Assembly: GCA_036383255.1 (NCBI GenBank)
Contig: DASVOS010000012.1
Span: 50,003-114,002, forward strand
Source: Gammaproteobacteria bacterium
GTDB lineage: Bacteria > Pseudomonadota > Gammaproteobacteria > Natronospirales > REEB76
Reading direction: 5' to 3'
DNA length: 64,000 nucleotides
In this document: in pieces, positions 59,764-64,000 of the stretch
How positions within the stretch are numbered: position 1 is the stretch's first letter
Layout of the letters: each line of letters begins with the position of its first letter
The notes under the pieces: generated by a model
What the model was told of the DNA's origin: nothing
The model's input: only the letters and a program-made list of their open reading frames with translations
Database searches by the model: none
Made by a program: the position numbers and the translations under genes

Positions 59764-61985
59764 TTCGCCTCCCTCCTGCCGCCGCTGCGGCGTTCTCCGT
59801 TGCCCAGCAGCGCGTGGCCGCGGGTGTGTTCGTTGATGGGCAGGCGGATCACGATCTGCGCTCCGCCCTCGGCGCGGTTCTGCACGCGGATGCTCCCGCC
59901 GTGCTCCTCGGCCAGCTTCTTCACGATCGCGAGCCCCAGGCCCGTGCCCTTGGGCTTGCTGGTGACGTAGGGCTCGAAGGCCTTGCCCAGGATGCCGGGG
60001 TCGAAGCCCGGCCCGTTGTCTTCCACGGTCATCTCGGCCATCTCCTCGGCACCGCGCCGGAAGTAGTGGGTGGCGATGCGCGCGCGGCCGTCCTTGCGGC
60101 CCTCCAGCGCCTCGTGCGCGTTCTTGAGCAGGTTGTGCAGGATCTGGCGCACCCTGCCGAGGTCCGCGCGCAACGGGGGCAGCGCCGGGTCCAGTTCCAG
60201 TTCCACCTGCATGTGCCAGTCACGGGTGCGGTAGAGGTCGGTGACCTCGCGCACCAGCGCGTTGAGGTCGAAGGCGGACATCTCCAGCAGCGGCGCGCGC
60301 GCGTACTCGCTGAAGGCGTTGACCATGGACTTCATGGCCTCCACCTGCTGCACGATGGTGTTGGTGGAGCGGTCCAGCACGTCCGCGTCCTCGCCCTTGA
60401 GCTCAGCCAGGTAGCGCCGGCGCATGCGCTCGGCGGCGAGCTGGATGGGGGTGAGCGGGTTCTTGATCTCATGAGCCAGGCGGCGTGCCACCTCGCCCCA
60501 GGCGGCGTCGCGCTGGGCCTCCAGGAGCAGCGTCAGGTCGTCGAACACCACCACCCGGCCTGCCGGCACCTCGCCTGTGGAGGGCAGCATGGCGCAGCTC
60601 ACCATGAAGATGCGCCTGCCGCCCGGGCTGTTCAGCACCATCTCCTCGCGCCACTCCTTGTCGTCTGCGTCGAGGTGACGGCGGCAGGCGGCCACGAACT
60701 GGCCGAGCAGCGTGTCCTCCTGGCCCAGGCCCACCAGCGAGCGGCCCATGTGCTGGTGCAGGTCGGTCTCCAGGATCGCGCTGGCGGCGGGGTTCGCGGT
60801 CTTGAGCACCAGCGCGGCGTTGAACGAGATCACGCCGGAGGACAGCCGCGTGAGCACGGCGCCCAGGTAGCTGCGCTCGTTCTCCACCTGCTCGCGGCTC
60901 TTGCGGGCGGCCTCGCGGGCTTCCGCCAGGCGCTGGGTCATCTCGTTGAAGGACGACACCAGGTAGCCCACCTCGTCGCGCGAGGGCAGCGGCAGGCGCG
61001 TGGTGAAGTCGCCCCGCGCCACGGCGCGGGTGCCTTCGACGAGATCCTGGATCGGCGCCACCAGGGTGCGGGCGGCCACGAACGCGCCCCACACCGCCAT
61101 CAGCACCGACAAGAGCAGCACCAGGAGCAGCGTGAGGTTGAACATGAGCTTCAGCGGCCCGCGCAGCACCGTGAGCTCGCGATAGTGCGAGTAGGCCTGC
61201 TGCACGCGGTTCGCGAGCCCGCTCTGCTCGCCGCCCACGGGGTAGAGCGCCTGCAGGCTCTGGCGGTTCCACCATGCGCCGCCCGGCACGGGCACGGGTA
61301 CCACCGCGCGGATGTGCAGCCCGCCCTCGCCCACCGGGTCCAGGCCCACGTACTCGTTGCCGGAGCGCACCTGCACCAGCACCTCGGGGCCGGGCATGTC
61401 CGGCAGCAGGCTGCCGGGAGTCGAGGAACTGGTGGCGATGATGCGGTTGTTGAAGCCGCCGAGGAGCGTGAGCTCGCTGGCGCCATTCAAGCGGCGCAGC
61501 TGGTCGAGTTGGTACGAGGCCTGGCGCGTGTCGGTCACCGCCAGGGTGCGGGCCATGCGCTCGGTGCGCACCAAGAGGTCGCGCACGCGCATGTCGAGCG
61601 CGGTGCGCGACAGCTCCATGGCATCGCCCAGCGCGCTCTCGATGCGCACGTCGAACCAGCTGTCGATGCCACGGCTGATGAACTGGTAGGAGAAGTAGTA
61701 CACCAGCACCACCGGCATGATCGCGAGCAGGCTGAAGGTGCCGACCAGGCGCAGCGTGAGGCGCGACCCTGCCACGTTGCGGGCGCGCTGCAGCAGGAGG
61801 CGCGTGAGGTTGTAGCCGATGACGATGAAGAGCGCGACCGCGGCGCCCGCGTTCAGGAACACCAGCCACACGTGCATGCTCTCGAAGCTCGCGGAGTTCG
61901 AGGTGCTCCGGGCCAGCGTGATGAGCGAGGCCAGCATGACGATCATGCCGAAGCCCATCAGGAAGAAGACGCCGTAACGCTTCAT
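59760..61985 (-). CDS. ntrY: NtrY-like sensor histidine kinase
   Basis: A 741-residue membrane kinase. Three helices occur within residues 1-100 (MKRYGVFFLMGFGMIVML, VFLNAGAAVALFIVIGYN, FSLLAIMPVVLVYYFSYQF). A periplasmic domain (about 105-275), a further helix (about 285-310), HAMP, PAS and the kinase core follow. The H-box is RLAHEIKNPLTPIQ, N-box ILHNLLKNAHEAL, with DNGPGF and GTGLGLAIV. Partner of NtrX; such pairs respond to nitrogen or redox state. The ATG overlaps the DUF4390 stop. Confidence 0.94.
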   Translation of the reverse strand: MKRYGVFFLMGFGMIVMLASLITLARSTSNSASFESMHVWLVFLNAGAAVALFIVIGYNLTRLLLQRARNVAGSRLTLRLVGTFSLLAIMPVVLVYYFSYQFISRGIDSWFDVRIESALGDAMELSRTALDMRVRDLLVRTERMARTLAVTDTRQASYQLDQLRRLNGASELTLLGGFNNRIIATSSSTPGSLLPDMPGPEVLVQVRSGNEYVGLDPVGEGGLHIRAVVPVPVPGGAWWNRQSLQALYPVGGEQSGLANRVQQAYSHYRELTVLRGPLKLMFNLTLLLVLLLSVLMAVWGAFVAARTLVAPIQDLVEGTRAVARGDFTTRLPLPSRDEVGYLVSSFNEMTQRLAEAREAARKSREQVENERSYLGAVLTRLSSGVISFNAALVLKTANPAASAILETDLHQHMGRSLVGLGQEDTLLGQFVAACRRHLDADDKEWREEMVLNSPGGRRIFMVSCAMLPSTGEVPAGRVVVFDDLTLLLEAQRDAAWGEVARRLAHEIKNPLTPIQLAAERMRRRYLAELKGEDADVLDRSTNTIVQQVEAMKSMVNAFSEYARAPLLEMSAFDLNALVREVTDLYRTRDWHMQVELELDPALPPLRADLGRVRQILHNLLKNAHEALEGRKDGRARIATHYFRRGAEEMAEMTVEDNGPGFDPGILGKAFEPYVTSKPKGTGLGLAIVKKLAEEHGGSIRVQNRAEGGAQIVIRLPINEHTRGHALLGNGERRSGGRREAK

Positions 61986-62575
61986 GGCGACACCAGCACC
62001 CACTGGTACCAGTCGCTCGACAGGTCCCAGCCCTTGAACAGGGACGCGATGAGCTGCAGCGGACCGGGGAAGCTCTTCACGTCCAGCACCGCGCGCATGC
62101 GGATGTTGTAGCGGCCCTCCGGGTCCAGCAGGTTCGCGTCGATCACCGGCAGGTCGCTCACCTGCCCCAGGTCGGTGATGGCTTCCCGGTAGGTTGGGTA
62201 GCTCTGCTGCCCGCCGCTGTTGAGGTTGGTGACGATGAAGCGGCGGCTGAGTTCGTGGTAGCTGATCTGGTAGCGCTGCTCGAGGTAAGCGGCCTGCTGG
62301 TTGGTCCACCAGGTGCGGTGCTTGATCACCTCTATCTGCAGCTCCACCGTGAGCGGCAGGCCGTTCTCGAGCGCGTTCACGGCATCGTCGGAGAGGTTCA
62401 TGCCCACGTCGGCGTTGAGGTAGTACACGCCGTTCACGAGCTCGGTGTAGGCGGTGCGGATCACGAAGCCCGGCTCCTCACCGGCTTCAGCGTGCGCGGC
62501 GCCGGCGAGGCCCAACGCGAGCAGCGCCCCGAGGCCGAGACCGGCGAAGCGCCTGAGGGCCGTGGGGTGCGTCAT
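61982..62575 (-). CDS. DUF4390 domain protein, exported
   Basis: A 197-residue exported protein with a signal peptide (LGLGALLALGLAGAAHAEAG). The mature part starts with GFVIRTAYTELVNGVYYLNADVGMNLSDDAVNALENGLPLTVELQIEV, the family signature. Function is unknown, but it regularly sits between rsmB and ntrY in gammaproteobacteria and may act with NtrY in the periplasm. It is linked by a 4-base overlap to ntrY and lies 9 bases after rsmB. Confidence 0.92.
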   Translation of the reverse strand: MTHPTALRRFAGLGLGALLALGLAGAAHAEAGEEPGFVIRTAYTELVNGVYYLNADVGMNLSDDAVNALENGLPLTVELQIEVIKHRTWWTNQQAAYLEQRYQISYHELSRRFIVTNLNSGGQQSYPTYREAITDLGQVSDLPVIDANLLDPEGRYNIRMRAVLDVKSFPGPLQLIASLFKGWDLSSDWYQWVLVSP

Positions 62576-62584
62576 GCCGCCGCC

Positions 62585-63904
62585 TCAGCCGCGCTTCTCG
62601 AGACAGGCATAGTAGAAGCCATCCATCCCGCCTTCACCGGTGAGCACCTGCCGGCCCGCGCCGCTCGCGACGCCCCAGTCCGCGTCCAGTGGCAGGGCGG
62701 CGGCATCCGGGTGAGCGGCGAGGAAAGCCGCGACTTGGGCGGCGTTCTCCCGCCGGAACACCGAACAGGTGACGTACAGCAGCTTACCGCCTGGCGCGAG
62801 CAGCGGCCATAGCGCGGCCAGGAGCCGCGCCTGCAGCGCGGTGGCGGTGCTCACCTCCGCCGGGGTACGGCGTGCCTTCACGTCCGGGTGGCGGCGCACC
62901 ACGCCGCTGGCGGTGCAGGGCGCGTCCAGCAGGATGCGTTGGTAGGGCGCCCCGTCCCACCAGGTCTGTACCTCGGCGGCATCCGCCACCTTGAGGTCCG
63001 CCGCGAGCCCGAGGCGCGTGAGGTTCGCACGGATGCGCTGAGCGCGGCGCGCCTCGAGCTCCACCGCCGTGAGCGCGGCGGGCGTGTGCCGTTCCAGGAG
63101 GTGGCAGGTCTTGCCGCCGGGAGCGGCGCAGGCGTCCAGCACCCGCATACCGTCAGTCACATCCAATAGTCCGACCGCGAGCTGCGCACCCTCGTCCTGC
63201 ACCGAGACCTTCCCTTCCGTGAAACCCGGCAGCGCCTCCACGTCTACCGCGTTCTCGAGGACCACGCCGTCGGCGGAATGGGCGCAGGGCCGCGCGGCCA
63301 TGCCGGCGGCGGCCAGGGCCTCCAGGTAATCGTCGCGGCTGCCCTGGCGGCGGTTCACCCGCAACGTGAAGGGCGGCCGCGTGTTGCCCGCCTCCAGCAT
63401 CGCCTGCCAGTGATCCGGCCAGTCCTTCTTGAGTTCCTCGATGAACCATCCCGGATGCGCGAAGCGCGCCACCGGATCGTCAGCCACCGCGGTTTCCAGC
63501 GCATCCTTCTCGCGCTGGAAGCGGCGCAGCACCGCGTTGAGCAGCCCCACGGCCCAGGGTTTGTCCAGCGCGCGGCAGGCTTCCACCGTCTGCTGCACCG
63601 CGGCATGCGGCGGGACACGGAGGTAGGCGAGCTGGTAGAGGCCGAGCAGCAAGAGCAGCTTCACATCCAGGTCGGCGGGCTTGAGCGGGCGCTCCACCAG
63701 CCGCGCGAGCCAGGCTTCGAGGCGCGGCTGCCAGCGCAGCGTGCCGTAGCAGAGCTCCTTCACCAGCGCCGCATCGCGAGGATCCGCGCAGTCCGCGGCA
63801 GCCCGGTCGGCGGCCTGGGTCAGGGTCTGCCCCTCCTTGAGCACCGCGAGCAGCGTCTGCACCGCGAGCACGCGGGGGGCGGCGGCGCGGCGCGGCGCGG
63901 CCAT
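62585..63904 (-). CDS. rsmB: 16S rRNA (cytosine(967)-C(5))-methyltransferase
   Basis: A 439-residue SAM-dependent enzyme that methylates C967 of 16S rRNA. Residues 1-140 are the NusB-like RNA-binding domain (VKELCYGTLRW, LLNAVLRRF). The methyltransferase domain has VSVQDEGAQLAV, the SAM loop DACAAPGGKT, and two catalytic cysteines in DAPCTASGV and VTCSVFRREN. The start at 63904 overlaps the fmt stop (TGATG); a GTG one codon upstream is possible. It is part of the fmt-rsmB-DUF4390-ntrYX unit. Confidence 0.96.
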   Translation of the reverse strand: MAAPRRAAAPRVLAVQTLLAVLKEGQTLTQAADRAAADCADPRDAALVKELCYGTLRWQPRLEAWLARLVERPLKPADLDVKLLLLLGLYQLAYLRVPPHAAVQQTVEACRALDKPWAVGLLNAVLRRFQREKDALETAVADDPVARFAHPGWFIEELKKDWPDHWQAMLEAGNTRPPFTLRVNRRQGSRDDYLEALAAAGMAARPCAHSADGVVLENAVDVEALPGFTEGKVSVQDEGAQLAVGLLDVTDGMRVLDACAAPGGKTCHLLERHTPAALTAVELEARRAQRIRANLTRLGLAADLKVADAAEVQTWWDGAPYQRILLDAPCTASGVVRRHPDVKARRTPAEVSTATALQARLLAALWPLLAPGGKLLYVTCSVFRRENAAQVAAFLAAHPDAAALPLDADWGVASGAGRQVLTGEGGMDGFYYACLEKRG

Positions 63905-64000
63905 CACTCGAACCGCGCGCCGGCGAGGTCGCGGCCATTGGCGAAGTCCGCCGCCGAGAGCACGCGCCCGCCGGCGGGCTGCAGTTCCAGGATGCGCAGC
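63904..64000 (-). CDS. fmt: Methionyl-tRNA formyltransferase, C-terminal end (partial)
   Basis: The last 31 codons of fmt, running off the right edge. The encoded end, LRILELQPAGGRVLSAADFANGRDLAGARFE, matches the C-terminal domain of Fmt (the LQ.PGG...A.DF..G pattern). The gene precedes rsmB on the same strand, the usual order in gammaproteobacteria. The stop TGA overlaps the rsmB start. Confidence 0.85.
   Translation of the reverse strand, partial: LRILELQPAGGRVLSAADFANGRDLAGARFE

Overview
The window is a G+C-rich (roughly two thirds by eye), densely coded bacterial chromosome segment with no phage, transposase, CRISPR or RNA genes. The gene content and order suggest a gammaproteobacterium, probably near the Xanthomonadales/Nevskiales. 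Supporting blocks are fmt-rsmB-DUF4390-ntrY-ntrX, divergent tesA/ybbA-ybbP, argS followed by a SPOR protein, the split pntA1-pntA2-pntB transhydrogenase, and an ECF sigma-DUF3619-DUF3106 operon. The lineage is an inference; no rRNA is present.

Layout. 1-6 kb: mtgA and a DUF2891 gene, an APC permease, then fadD-murI. 6-12 kb: SDR and OsmC genes, a class I glutamine amidotransferase gene bracketed by two inverted copies of a short repeat, a diiron desaturase-like protein, a Nudix hydrolase, a YeiH-type transporter and an ICMT-like membrane methyltransferase. 12-16 kb: tesA diverging from the ybbA-ybbP ABC transporter. 16-22 kb: small membrane and secreted proteins, a DMT transporter, MAPEG, a channel-like protein, a D-2-hydroxyacid dehydrogenase and a PaiB-like protein. 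22-25 kb: CPBP protease, then an Ada-AlkA fusion and Ogt (alkylation repair). 25-33 kb: an AT-rich zinc-ribbon gene that looks foreign, a PrcB-domain lipoprotein, a SIMPL protein, isochorismatase-like hydrolase, deoxyhypusine-synthase-like protein, FAH hydrolase, DUF817 protein, threonine aldolase and Skp.

33-46 kb: a tricorn-type protease, an orphan ABC permease, then an HlyD-ATPase-permease-permease operon, followed by an NtrC-family regulator and its histidine kinase. A consensus sigma-54 promoter and upstream palindromes sit before the HlyD gene, so the regulator probably drives the export operon. 46-53 kb: fructosamine kinase, DUF4412, HNH, pnt genes and the sigma operon. 53-58 kb: priA, with perfect inverted DnaA boxes just before its start codon, argS and a SPOR protein. 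58-64 kb: a 0.55 kb structured repeat region, then ntrX (with a degenerate AAA+ domain), ntrY, DUF4390, rsmB and the 3' end of fmt.

Most interesting signals: the sigma-54 export circuit with an apparently leaderless first gene; DnaA boxes at priA; the repeat-bracketed amidotransferase whose first eight codons occur twice with only synonymous differences; and an intergenic hairpin family with a CAGGGATG centre.
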